From Elmis aenea (lineage: Eukaryota; Arthropoda; Insecta; Coleoptera; Elmidae): 64,000 bases of DNA. This document shows positions 1 through 11,014 of the stretch, piece by piece (within the stretch, counting starts at the first letter, position 1; each line of letters opens with the position of its first letter). Made by a program: the position numbers and the translations under genes. The stretch spans positions 6,944,001 through 7,008,000 of the forward strand of contig OX393579.1 of assembly GCA_947652605.1 (NCBI GenBank). The letters are read 5' to 3'. The notes under the pieces were generated by a model. The model had not been told where the DNA came from and did not search any database. It saw nothing but the letters and a program-made list of their open reading frames with translations.

Positions 1-853
1 GATTTTCACACTCGGAAAAAAAAACGTAAAACACTAATATTTGCTTTACGTTAGCGGGAAATTCATGCGAATTATTTTCGTTTTGCGAGAGGGTATATCG
101 GGTATGTTAGGTACGTTATAACTTTTGATATGTTAACACAGTAATGTAAATTTGTTTTGAAGGAATTTTTTATGTTATAAAACGTGTCTGTAAATAACTC
201 TAATTGGAATATTTTCAATAATACGTTTTAAAAGTTAAATAATTGTAGAATTATTTAACTTTTAAAACCTAATATTATTTAAAATTATTTGCTACAGAAA
301 ACGTTTTAAAACATTAAAAATATATTTTAGAAAAGTTTCCATATCATAGAAGTGCTTTTATTTTTTGCATACATGAGTTTAAAACTTTCAGTTATGTTGG
401 TTGGGAGTAATTCGTTTGCACTTCAAGAAATTTGACAGATAAGAACATATAGGTATCACCAGCACGTTTGCGACCAAAGTGGAGTATTCAAAAGTCTATG
501 GCAGAGCTGATAAAATTAAAACACAGTAAGTGCCTGATCAGACAATTGTCTGTAAACGGAAAAAACTAGGTGCTTTTAAAATTCAGTTAGATAGTTGTTG
601 AGTTTTAAACAAACTGCTCTAAGTTAAATCTTTTTATGAGTAAAACAATAATTTTTGTAAGCCCCCTATACATTTTATTTGTCAATGTTTTATTAAAAAT
701 TTTATAAAAACAATTTATTTTGTATTACTCCTAATTTATTGAGCATTTGTAAAGATTAACCGAACTGAAGTTTATAAAACATTAAAATAATTTTTTCCTT
801 GCTTTTGGTTAGCGGACACATATAATTTGGATTTAATTTGAATAGTTAATATA
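1..853. other. AT-rich non-coding sequence, no feature recognised
   Basis: I see no convincing coding frame, RNA gene or repeat boundary. The TA at 852-853 is the left target-site copy of the neighbouring MITE. Confidence 0.5.
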
Positions 854-1572
854 CAGTGTGTCCAAAAGGTATGGAAGTTGCTATATATCAGTAAATATCC
901 ACTTTAGGGAAAAATGTTTTGAATAAACTTGTTTGGTGCTTAGTTTTCCACCATAAGACATTTTTGTTTTTAAATAACAAAAGGGCAATGAAAAACAATT
1001 GTTTTTTTTTTTAATGACAAGATATGTACCCCTATATGATACTCATTTGATAGAGAATTTTTTTCTCTTTTCAATAATGCAAAATTTTAGTACCCTTCCT
1101 TAAGCAACTTTTTGAGAAAAGCGCAAAAATATACTCTCAAATTATTTTAATTGTTTAGTATTTATTTCTAACAAAAACATCATAAGAACACATTTTTTTG
1201 ACGAAATCTACAATAAGTGTTCAAACTGTGAACCATATACAGCTTGGCAATGATAAACTCGGTTTTTAAAACCGTTAATAACATTCCCAACCATTTCAGG
1301 TGTAATTGATCTCATCTCTTCTCTAATATGATCTATTAAATTTTCCATCATTGAAAAGAGAAAAAATTTATCAAATGACTATAATATAGGGGGATCTTGT
1401 CATTTAAAAAAATTCATTTGTTTTTCATTGCGCGTTAGTTATTTAAAAAAAAAATCAAATTTTGTTTTATGGTGAAAAGCCAAGTACCAAACAACTTTTA
1501 TTCAATACATTTTCCCATAAAGTGGATATTTTCCGAGATATATAGCATATTCCATACCTGTTGGACACACTG
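854..1572. mobile_element. Tc1/mariner MITE with ~230-bp inverted ends
   Basis: The left end begins CAGTGTGTCCAAAAGGTATGG and the right end is its reverse complement with few mismatches. A TA dinucleotide flanks each side (852-853 and 1573-1574). The two arms (about 854-1085 and 1340-1572) remain alignable, for example in the segments ending in ATATCCACTTTA and CACCATAA. The middle holds the tail of a transposase reading frame on the minus strand (1208-1351). This is therefore an internally deleted derivative of an autonomous element of the Tc1/mariner superfamily. Confidence 0.85.
1208..1351 (-). pseudogene. C-terminal tail of a mariner-type (DUF4817-like) transposase
   Basis: A 47-codon open stretch starts at two consecutive Met codons (1349-1351 and 1346-1348) and ends at a TAG at 1208-1210. 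Its end, with the pattern FKNRVYHCQAVYGSQFEHLL, matches in layout the C-terminus of the intact transposase at 60958-62013, which ends RCQLCVQENGGHFEALL. The catalytic core and DNA-binding domain are missing, so it cannot be functional. It lies between the inverted ends of the 854-1572 MITE and identifies that MITE's parent. The family assignment rests on this short stretch only. Confidence 0.75.
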
Positions 1573-1574
1573 TA

Positions 1575-2600
1575 TATTTTTTCTAAATGACTTATTTCCT
1601 ATTACCAGTACTAGCTTTAAAAAAAATCCAAAATGTCCAATAAGTAAAATTTTGCTCAACAGCGTGAGTGGTTCTTTTATTTACCTTTGCAAAAACCTGA
1701 CCGTCTTTTTTACTTTTTGTACATCCAACGACAATCGAATAACATTCAGCAAACTTTTAATAATGCAAAACTCTTACACGTTCGCGATAATTAGTTTAGA
1801 GAAACTCCTGCTGAAAGTGCGTATCCTGAATAGTAACTAAGGGTTTCTGAGGGAATGCACTTTAGAGGTGATAAGTGACGGTACTATGGGGCAAAAGTTT
1901 TACGTACGCACCAACTCAGGTCAATGTGCTGCAGCAACAAAGGTGGGAGCATCCCCAGCGCTGGATGTGAGGGTTTTCCGAATTTTCTACTGATACTGCA
2001 GCTTAAAAAACTGTACGTTCATGAATTTATGTTTGATTTTTGTGTGGTTATAATTTTGGATATAATCCATGCCTATAATACTTCTTCCACTGCCTGTTTA
2101 TAACCCTTTAGGGGCAATTTTCCGGTCCCTGAAGCGAAAGGGTTAACTAACTTGTTGCGAAGATGATGATGGAAGATTGAAAGAGAGTTTTGCGTTGTTA
2201 GTAGATACCTAGTTCCCTCGATACAGCTCGTGATGTTCTGTGCGGATTTTTCCCACTCACACTTCTATTAACTATTAATTAATTATCAACACGCCGACTT
2301 CACCATTGCAGGTTTATTATGTTTTATAAAATAATTATCGGATAATTATGGGTTGTTAAATACTTTTACGTACGAGAGACTAAAATTAGCGTTTTTAAGA
2401 TAACGAATAATTCATTATTTACGTTTCTAAACAGCTGCGACACGTCCCTTCGCATTTGATTCCCGATGTGCGTGTTAAGTTGTATTGATTTTTATTATAA
2501 TCATAATATCTTGTAATTCCGTTTATAGATCTATGATTGTCCTTAACGTTGTCGCTTGCGTCATCGATTGGATTAAATATCCATATAACTCGCTTAAGAT
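1575..2600. other. Non-coding sequence upstream of the CpG-richer island
   Basis: I see no gene. A short imperfect hairpin around 2101-2144 (AACCCTTTAGGG paired with GCGAAAGGGTT) is the only local structure noticed. Confidence 0.4.
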
Positions 2601-3798
2601 TTACCAGATGTAACCCCAGAGCGGGTAAATATTTCCAACTTGCATAGTCCTGGATGGTGGGGAGGCAGCGCCATCGACGGCGGCGCTCAGTACTACACCA
2701 GCTGTGCAGGTTAGCGTGCGCTGCTCCTGCTGCCCGCTGTATTATCGTTATATTTAGACTATTTTTAATACGAAACTGTGTTGGATTTTAAATTTATAAT
2801 GTGAAGCGCGTCATCATCGACGCCTGCCGTTAAATTTGTGTTTTATATTTTATTTCAGTTCCTGTGTTTTAATAATGTTTTCTATATAACCTCTAAAACT
2901 CATCAAGGATACCTGATAACACTGGGATTTTTCGTAAATCTAAGGGTTTCGCTTTTAAATGTGTAAAGTTAGTTGAACCGGTCGAAGTCGGGCGTAAATC
3001 ATTTGCGTTCGGATTTTCCGGAACATATTGTGGGGCATGTTGCTTTAGTCATTGGTGTAATTAAACATAGGCTGTACCTTCATATCAGTATTATTTTAGG
3101 ACGGATCTGTAAGGGTTTCCGAACCGAAAGAGCCGTTCGAGCGGCGTCTTTTCGTAATGATGTTAGAAATTGTCGCATATCATGCCGCCCCGCTCTAATT
3201 GTCGAGCTTAACAATGGCTTAGCAACCATGTAGTTTACTTAAATTGGAATATAATTAAGAGTGACGTGCACAGAAGACCGCGGAAGTACGTAGTAAAATT
3301 ATAAACAAGTTGATTGAGCGCTATTATACGACCTTGTGCATTGTGCTCGGGTACAGTGTGTGTCAATCAAATCGATGCGGCCAGCTCGCACCGCTGGAGT
3401 GGCGACGACTCCTACAAACCTGACGGAAATAGCAACTCCGAAATAACGCGAACTTCACCATGCTGTAATCCCGTCATAACCTCGGCAATCCATCCCTGCT
3501 CCCGAGTCCCGGCCCCCAACCTCACGTGGGGCAGTTCGTCGCTCCGCGTCGCGATGTGTGATATCAACATGCGCTTATCTCTTATCATTATCAAACACGC
3601 CGTCTAGATTAGTGAGAACATCCATGTGCTTGACAATCAATAAACGATAATCGATAAACTTTTGGACAACGTCGTCTTCCACGCGACGCCTTTTAATTCC
3701 CCCTGTGAGACGATAATATAATCCGACGTGTTGTGGTTTTCACTATAGTAACGGAAAGTGGCAACAAGTGATGTTATTTTTCTAACGGGGTCTGTAAG
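2600..3798 (+). promoter_or_regulatory. GC/CpG-richer island: putative promoter and 5' leader
   Basis: From about 2630 the base composition departs from the AT-rich surroundings, with clustered CG dinucleotides (about 2650-2740, 3100-3250 and 3330-3620). The island runs into the coding exon at 3799-4270, so it most likely contains the transcription start region and untranslated leader. A possible donor (CAG|GTTAGC near 2709) could mark an untranslated exon. Open frames at 2973-3233 and 3314-3607 begin with TTG, resemble nothing I recognise and are not called as genes. No core promoter element is certain. Confidence 0.4.
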
Positions 3799-4270
3799 AC
3801 GTCACACTGGTGGGGGTTTGGAAGTGCTGTTTGCCTTGGTGCGGCCCGGCCGAGGGCAAGGCGGCTCCACCGTCATCTCCGCCGGTTCTCGCACCCGACA
3901 GCCCTCCTAGAGCACGCCAACCCTCACCCCACTTGCACGACATAGCAGAAGAGGAGACGGAACTGAAAACCGAGGATCTCTTCGAAGACGAAGACGAAGA
4001 CGAACCTACAACTTTGCAACCGCTTGGTGCGCGTGTTAGTTATAAAAAACGGCGCAATGTGCAATCTCCTTCGCCGACTCTCTCGGTAAAGGCGGCAAGG
4101 AAAGCGGCCCAACGTACCCGATCGGTTACTAGCACGACCTCCAGCGAAACGTCCTCCGCAGGAGGACCCACTGGAGTTAAGATGCAAGCCGAGCAAGGCT
4201 CGATAGGTGACCTTCAGCGCTATCACAACAGATACCTCAAAAACAGAAGACATACGCTAGCAAACGTTCG
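3799..4270 (+). CDS. Host protein-coding exon, N-terminal part of an unidentified protein
   Basis: This is a GC-rich open exon that ends in a good splice donor (CG|GTAAGG at 4271), leaving a split codon. From codon 3810 it encodes about 154 residues. There is a Cys/Trp-rich head (GVWKCCLPWCGP), a Pro/Ser-rich stretch, an acidic run (DLFEDEDEDEP), a basic Ser/Thr-rich stretch (KAARKAAQRTRS) and an end RYHNRYLKNRRHTLANV with a PKA-type RRxT site. No in-frame ATG exists between the stop at 3795 and the head. Either the exon is internal, with an acceptor AG at 3797-3798 preceded by TTTTTCTAAC, or initiation is at GTG 3810 or the internal ATG near 4181. If position 3810 initiates, G-V-W-K-C-C fits the N-myristoylation pattern with adjacent palmitoylatable cysteines. 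I do not recognise the family. Codon composition and the donor make real coding likely. Confidence 0.6.
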
Positions 4271-4875
4271 GTAAGGCTCTGTACCAATTATTTCTAAAAA
4301 TAGCGCGCACACTTAACTCGTAAATCCTCACAACAAACATCAGTATGTCTACACTTAACTTAAACTCCACCGATCCTATGCACACTTTGGGTGTCTTTAC
4401 ATGCAGTCCTATAGCAACCAAGTTATGTGTAGTACTTAAAAGGAAATGGAAGTCGTAAAAATTTATTGCACATCTTATGCAATGGGTAATCGATAAATGT
4501 ACAAGTGTAAAGATAATTAATCAAATGTAATTCATTCTTGCAAGCAAGTATGTATGTTTAAGAGGGCAATGCAATTGGAACAATGCAACATCGTGTGACG
4601 ATATGTTTAAGACTTAAGTGCAATACATTTTAAAGGTTGTTCTTTGGAGAAATCGAAAAGTCGATAAATGTCACAACATGTACAAAATATATGAAAAATA
4701 ATACATTTTTCCGCTTATTCTATACTTTAATACATTGACGCTACTCTTACCGTTTTATAACTTTTCCGAGAATTGTAGTCCACCGATCAAAACAGACGTT
4801 AGAATGAAAATGGTGCAGGATGGACGATTATAAAACGCAATTCACAATTACCTCTTGAGATATTTGGTTGTGTGA
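4271..4875 (+). other. Start of a large intron (inferred)
   Basis: The sequence begins with the donor GTAAGG and returns at once to AT-rich composition. No exon or repeat is recognised before the decayed LINE that begins near 4880. Confidence 0.4.
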
Positions 4876-4879
4876 AAAT

Positions 4880-5066
4880 TACCAGATTCTATATATAGCC
4901 GAAGTTTTAAATATCAGAACACTTAAAATTTGTATTTTGTAAATTAATTTTCTCAGATAATTTATTTTGAATTCCCTCGATTTTACTAGCGTAGGTGTCA
5001 TATTATAGTGGGTTCCATATCATAGAGGCAAAATTTAAAATGCTATTAGCATATGAATAATACAGT
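4880..5066 (-). pseudogene. Jockey/CR1-type LINE reverse transcriptase, downstream half (split by hAT)
   Basis: On the minus strand, immediately beyond the hAT insertion, the frame continues as LYYSYANSILNFASMIWNPLY followed by YASKIEGIQNK. This is the region C-terminal to the reverse transcriptase palm in non-LTR elements (compare the usual LY-AYVRS-LEY-S-VWNP pattern). It joins directly to the fragment at 6445-7085, because the 8-bp hAT target duplication falls exactly between the two. It decays into stop codons below about 4930. Confidence 0.7.
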
Positions 5067-5367
5067 GTTCTAATCAGGGCTGGAAACCGAAAAAAAATTT
5101 GGTTAACGGTTAACCGAATTCAAGAACTTTATTTTTATAACGGTTTTTGTTGAAAAACCGTTTTTTTTCGTAAAAAACCGGTTTTGAAAAAACTGGTTTT
5201 TAACATTATTCAGATTTGGAATGCAAAGTATAAAAAGATATTATCTATTTATAATTTTGTAATATATGTACAATCAAGCATTCAGTAATTACTTTTGGTA
5301 AACTAATCACATTTAATACAGATTTTGTATTTTTTCAAAATAATTTTTATTAAAAAGAGATGTTTAA

Positions 5368-6279
5368 CCCTTAGTTACTCGCGCCAAATTATTCGAACTT
5401 TTTCCCGCGCGGTGTACTTTGTACACCACCCTAAATTTAGCTTGTTATTAAACAAAAACGCTATTTTTTTTTGCTGACGGTAATTTACGTCAAACATTAC
5501 AAATAAGTATAGTTTTTACGAATAAGTTAAACATTTTAAAAATATATAGGAACATACTATCAACGAACAAAAAAAAAAACAGAACGAAAAACAAAATTAA
5601 TTTTAAAAGCCCTCTAATCTTCTTCTGATTTGATGGCTCTCTTTTTTCCAAAGAAAAACTCTACATCAGCACTATCATCCCCATCACTCTCACTAGAAAT
5701 CTCATTTTTACGGTCACTGCCTTCCAGTTCTGACGTACTGTCATGGTCACTTTGAGTAATTACTCTCTGTTCAAGGTCATCTTCCTTATCGCCTAGAATT
5801 TCCTCATCTGAACTGCCAGCCTCCAAGAAGGCCCTAATTTCCTCCTCCGTTAGGCATTGGGGATTTTTATGTGAATATAAGACGTAAAATCATAAAAATA
5901 AAAAAAAATAAATAAACAAATAAAAAAAATATATTTAGCGTAACTAGAAGCGAGAACACACTTGCGGATGGCAAAAATACCCATACATAACACCATCACA
6001 CAATAAAACAAACGTTTTTGTATAAAAGATTGAATATTTACATAATTTACAAAATTTCCCGCGCGGTGTATTCTAGGCACCAACGTGACAACGCATTAAA
6101 ATTTATGTAAAAACGCAAAGGTCAGTCGGGCGTTTTGGCGTATGACTGATCCATTACATTCCGGATATGTTAGACATAGGTTAGGTGAGGGCCTGGTGCC
6201 ACCAAAAAAATCGTACGTTTGATGGAGGCAAGAAATTTGGCGCTGGTGTACAAAATACACCAGCGCGAGTAATTAAGGG
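5368..6279. mobile_element. piggyBac element (internally deleted) nested in the hAT
   Basis: The element is flanked by TTAA on both sides (5364-5367 and 6280-6283). Its ends, CCCTTAGTTACTCGCGCC and the complement of CCCTTAATTACTCGCGCTG, are inverted. A second inverted pair, CCCGCGCGGTGTA, occurs subterminally (about 5404 and 6058). TTAA target sites and CCC...GGG ends are diagnostic of piggyBac. At 912 bp it is far shorter than an autonomous element and retains only the N-terminal part of the transposase frame. Confidence 0.92.
5614..5865 (-). pseudogene. N-terminal fragment of piggyBac transposase
   Basis: The open frame reads LTEEEIRAFLEAGSSDEE and then a long acidic/Ser-rich stretch, ending at a stop just after AIKSEED. 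The acidic, Ser/Asp-rich N-terminus beginning with a -TEEEI-FLE- helix is typical of piggyBac transposases. The DDD catalytic domain and the C-terminal Cys-rich domain are absent. The start Met is out of frame (an ATG lies one base off near 5869), so the fragment is dead. Confidence 0.75.
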
Positions 6280-6444
6280 TTAAAAAACCGGTTTTTTATT
6301 ATTTTGGTTAAAGGTTACCGCTTTTTTTGCCTTTAAAAATAACGGTTTCGGTTTCGGTTAAAAATCACAATTTTGGACAAAAAATAAAGGTTAGCCGGTT
6401 TTTTAAACCGGTTTAAAAAACCGGTTTCATGCCCTGGTTCTAAT

Positions 6445-7085
6445 AGTATAAACATTATTGAAATGTTTTGAGAAGCGTATGATAAAACCAAGCATTTTAA
6501 GAAATTTATTTTTAATGTATTCGATATGTTCACCAAAAAGAAATTTAGGGTCTAATAGAATTCCTAAATCTTTTACAACTGTGGTGTTCAAAAGAGTTGA
6601 ATTATTCAAAGAATAGTTAAGTAAGATTATATTTTTGTTTCATGTAAAATTAATTTTATAGCACGTATCTACTGACATTCAAAGCAAGTTTGTTTATTTG
6701 ACAGTATATTTCTAATCTGTGGATATCCTCTTGTAGCAGTAGACAATCTGTAATAATTGTTTTTGTTCTAAATATTTTTAAATCATCGGCGTATTGTAGG
6801 TAATCACAATTTAAAAAACAATGCTGTATGTTATTGATGTAAATATTAAATAGTAATGGTGCTAAGAGACTGCCCTGAGGGACTCCGGATGTTACTTTGA
6901 CAAATGCAGAAATGAAACCATTTAATTTTACAGCCTATGATCTATTGGATATGTATGATTTTATCCATCTTAAAAATCTCCACAGGTGCCTATTTCAGGT
7001 AATTTATCTATTAAAATTGAATGATCTAATTTGTTGTTAAAGAGATACGGAAGCCTTAAAATTGGTATTGCAATTAGACAAAAGG
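6445..7085 (-). pseudogene. Jockey/CR1-type LINE reverse transcriptase, upstream half
   Basis: The minus-strand frames contain the core palm motifs of a non-LTR reverse transcriptase: DHSILIDKLPEIG, SGVPQGSLLAPLLFNIYINN and the catalytic box YADDLKIF (about 6770-6900). They are followed by VKDLGILLDPKF and HIEYIKNKFLKMLGFIIR. Several frameshifts and stops break it. The reading continues past the hAT insertion into 4880-5066. The element is 5'-truncated near 7085 and has no endonuclease domain here. Confidence 0.85.
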
Positions 7086-7125
7086 TCCTCCAGAAAGGGT
7101 GAAAGATTTTGTTAAAGCTTATACA

Positions 7126-7815
7126 GGGTGTCCCAAAATTGACTATATAATTTAGTGAATTTTGGTGTACTTTAAAAAAAATTTATTCTGGTATAATCAT
7201 ACAGATTTGTGTAGGTATTTGAAAATGTACATTTTATTGGATATTTTTATTTACCTTTCATAAATACATGAGCCGTTTATTTTGAAAGGGACATAAGCAA
7301 CTTTTTTTAAAACATGAGTTAAAGCTGTTTACGATTACAAAAATGTATGGTATTTCTATGTTTAAGGGTTTAACTTGCAATTTCTTTGAAATCATAAATA
7401 TTTTCGTCAATAGCAATTTTATTGTCAGACAATAACGTCAGTGCAAAACTATGTAGACTGAGAAAAATATAAGCAACCGAGAGAACAAATATAAGTGAAA
7501 TTTCTCTATCAATATTTTTAGCACATTAAAATGCAAAACATTTAATATTCCAAAATTACATGTAAATGAATTTTAAAACAAACTGCTTTAACTATGAATA
7601 ATAAATGTGCGACAAAGATTTTATGTAGATGTACTAACATCCAGATTAAAAATTATGAAAAACAATAAAATTTGAGAAAATCTATTTAAAAATCGTGTGA
7701 AAAAATATGCTACTAAAATACTAAAATTTGAGTCATATTGGTCCTACTATTGCACCAAACCAAAATTGTCTAAAATTCACTTAAATCCACCAAAATAGAT
7801 AGTTACTTTTGGGAA
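7126..7815. mobile_element. Possible decayed TA-CAGGGTG MITE
   Basis: The left end TACAGGGTGTCCCAAAATTG has only a partial inverted match near 7780-7815 (about two thirds identical by eye). The end motif is that of the Tc1/mariner MITEs elsewhere in this window. The right boundary is uncertain. Confidence 0.35.
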
Positions 7816-7910
7816 AACTATAATAAGTACTTATTAACCTTATTGTGTTTAGTTTTTTTTCCAGATAGCGGTATTTTTAAATTTAATTTGTTACTTATTA
7901 ACAAAATATA

Positions 7911-9732
7911 CAGGGTGAGTCACGACGGACGCGTCGGAGTTTTATGGCGAAACGGTTTATATTTTTCAATTTCTGTCGCTGTTAGATTAAGTAAGTCAAT
8001 AAGGGCTACATTTTAAAAATATTTTCAATTATACAGGGTGCTCCAAAAAAGAGTGCCATATCAAAGTTATACTTTTTCTTATGGAACACCCTGTATATTT
8101 TTACATTTTTGGATTCCTCTTTAAATTTACTTCAAAAAATGTAAGAGGTTATATGGGTCTAAAGTCAACCGTTCTCGTGAAAATTGCATTTTCATGAAAA
8201 TACAGTATTTTCAAAAATTTTCAACATTTAAAAACTTTGACAAGTCTCAACAAATTCGCTTGGAGATAAGATTGACAATAGATTATGTAACACTTTGCAC
8301 CACCTATATTTTTAAAATATTATACAGGGAGTTTTTTACGTTTGGTCAAACTTGTGAAACTTTAAACATCGATAACTCATTTTTTTTAAATACAACACCC
8401 TATATTTTTTTACACCGTCTTATAGAAAATTTAATTCTCTTTCGAAAACATTCAGGCTGTTTTTCACCTAAAATTGATATTTTCCGAGGTATCGCGATTT
8501 TATTGTTAATTATTAGGGCAAAGTAATATTTTCAAGTAGGCTATGAAGGTAGACAGCGATAATTTGAAACAATTGAAAGAAAAAACAGGAAACTTATCTT
8601 TTTATCGTTTAACTACACACTTTTGACATATTCTTATATGAAAGTTGTAGTTTTACCATACCTACGTTTAAATAAAGATTTTTTTAAATTATTTATGCAT
8701 TTATTTATTGGACCAGTGTTATAAGATAATTACTAAATTCTATAAACCATTTTTTGTCTGTTTACGATACGATACTACGACACTCTACCGAAAACAGTAC
8801 CAACCATGTTTTTTTTTTTAAATGTAAAATTAGACAAGTCAGAATTACTTTTTTTTTTAAATCGGCGTTCCGTTCTCGTAACTAATATAATATCAATCGG
8901 TTTTTAGGACTTGGCAAACGATCATACTCAATTATATGAAAAATATTGTGGCCCTGATGAGAAACCTATATTTAAACGTAAAAATGGTAAATCTACAACT
9001 TTCTTATAAAAAAATGTAAAAAGTTTGTAGGCAAACGACAAAATTTTAAGTTTCTTGTTTTTTCTTTTAATTGTTTCAAATTACCGCTGTCTACCTTCAT
9101 AGCCTACTAGAAAATATTCCTTTGCCCTAATAATTAACAATAAAATCGCGATATCTCGGAAAATATCAATTTTAGGTGAAAAACAGCCTGAATGTTTTCG
9201 AAAGAGAATTAAATTTTCTATAAGACGGTGTAAAAAAATATAGGGTGTTGTATTTAAAAAAAATGAGTTATCGATGTTTAAAGTTTCACAAGTTTGACCA
9301 AACGTAAAAAACGCCCTGTATAATATTTTAAAAATGTAGGTGGTGCAAAGTGTTACATAATCTATTGTCAATTTTATCTCCAAGCGAATTTGTTGAGACT
9401 TGTCAAAGTTTTCAAATAATGAAAATTTTTGAAAATACTGTATTTTTATGAAAATGCAATTTTCACGAGAACGGTTGACTTTAGACCCATATAACCTTAT
9501 ACATTTTTTGAAGTAAATTTAAAGAGGAATCAAAAAATGTAAAAATATACAGGGTGTTCCATAAGAAAAAGTATAACTTTGATATGGCACTCTTTTTTGG
9601 AGCACCCTGTATAATTGAAAGTATTTTTAAAATGTAGCCCTTATTGACTTACATGATCTATCAGCGACAGAAATTGGAAAATATAAACCGTTTCGCCATA
9701 AAACTCCGACGCGTCCGTCGTGACTCACCCTG
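7911..9732. mobile_element. Long palindromic Tc1/mariner-type element, ~760-bp arms
   Basis: TA flanks both ends (7909-7910 and 9733-9734). The left end CAGGGTGAGTCACGACGGAC is matched by its reverse complement at the right. The arms run from 7911 to about 8670 and from about 8970 to 9732, leaving about 300 bp of unpaired centre. The 110-residue and 100-residue open frames at 8194-8526 (+) and 9081-9383 (-) are mirror images of each other and are not genes. Inside each arm lies a short nested unit (about 8035-8092 and its mirror) with its own CAGGGTGCTCC/GGAACACCCTG ends. Confidence 0.9.
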
Positions 9733-9734
9733 TA

Positions 9735-11014
9735 TATTGATCAACAATTTTTGAAGTCCACATGCATATTCTTCCTAACGACACTGATAGATGTTTAGTT
9801 AAAATTTAAGTCAAGCAATTGATTTTGAATTTTGCAATACCTGAAATTTACTAGATGTTTATTTTTAATCTACACCCAAACAAAAATGTAACGTTTAAAT
9901 TATCCACAATATAGCACACTAAAATCAAAAGCTTCGTTTTCGTTATAACAGCCCGCTCGACGCGGCATAGCTTTGCAGATGGTTTCAGGAATTTCTTATC
10001 AGTTAATATTTGATCTTCAAAGATCATTCAGCCATCTACAATTATGACGGAGCGTTTGAATATAAAGCGGGCGTATTCATTATGCATGAAGTTATAATAA
10101 ACTCAAATCATCCTTTTTGGATGGATATATATTAGGTTTTTTTAAGCTCGCCTTTGTAATATATTACTCGAGCGAGTACTTTGTTTCAAAATTCGTTACT
10201 TTACAGTGAGCTTATGTATGCGCAAAAATGAAATTGATGTTTTTTTTCTTTAATGGAAAGTAAATCAGTTTTGAAGTTAATGAAAGTAGTGCCTCTTATA
10301 TTGTTGGATGTAAGATAGCTCGTCGTTTGTTATAATAAATGCGCAAAAAATTAAATAAAAATTTCCGATAAGGCTTCTACATATTTGAAGTTGAAGAAAC
10401 CTCAAAATGTAACATTAAATTTGAATTTACGGGGAAAGTTATTGCGTTTCTAAATTTATTTTAATAATAATTTAATCGCAACTCTGTAGAGATGAAGGGA
10501 AAGTCTTCTGAAGGATAAAACATACATATTTACCGATTTCGTTTAATTAAAAATTATGTAGAAGTTTTTAGCAGAATAACTGGATTACAAGTCTTATCAT
10601 ATTACCAGTAGCTCTCAGACTAAGAGTTCTTCAGTTTTCGACTTGAATTTTTAAGTGATTCATTTTAATTTTAACTATGCTAAGGAATTACTTTGTTTTT
10701 AAGAAACCATTTGGCTTTAGGCTATTGTCGTCAAGAAATTAATAAAAACAAAAAAATCACAACGAAGAGACGATAGTCTTGAAACAAAGCTAGATATTTT
10801 TTTGGGAGATATTTTTCTCAACAGTGTGGCAGAATTTCTAGATGTAATCCTACTTCACTTATTGGGGGCTATTTATTAAATCAGTATTGTCAGACATAGT
10901 GGTCAGCATAACACCGGGTAGTAGAAAAACTGTCAGTATTTTAAATAATGTTCAATTGTTATTTTCTTTAATGAAAACAAACCTGCCAGTTCTAATTTTA
11001 ATATGTATTTAAAA
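9735..11014. other. AT-rich non-coding sequence
   Basis: I see no gene, RNA or bounded element in this stretch. Confidence 0.4.

Larger units (their letters stand above)
5075..6436. mobile_element. hAT element (non-autonomous) with AACCGGTT-rich ends
   Basis: The termini are CAGGGCTGGAAACCG (left) and the complement of CAGGGCATGAAACCGG (right). A perfect 8-bp target duplication GTTCTAAT flanks them (5067-5074 and 6437-6444), the hallmark of the hAT superfamily. Both subterminal zones are packed with AACCGGTT/GGTTAACC-like motifs that are individually palindromic. No hAT transposase is present. The interior is largely occupied by a later piggyBac insertion (5368-6279). Confidence 0.9.

Noticed and set aside
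2973..3607. Open frames at 2973-3233 and 3314-3607 in the CpG-richer island
   Set aside because: Both begin with TTG, carry no recognisable motif and lack splice support. They are more likely untranslated leader.
3924..4253. Minus-strand open frame opposite the host exon
   Set aside because: Shadow of the + strand coding exon, with low-complexity Val/Phe runs from the acidic codons.
8194..9383. Two ~100-residue open frames with nearly the same protein sequence on opposite strands
   Set aside because: They are mirror images in the two arms of one palindromic element and show no domain; not genes.
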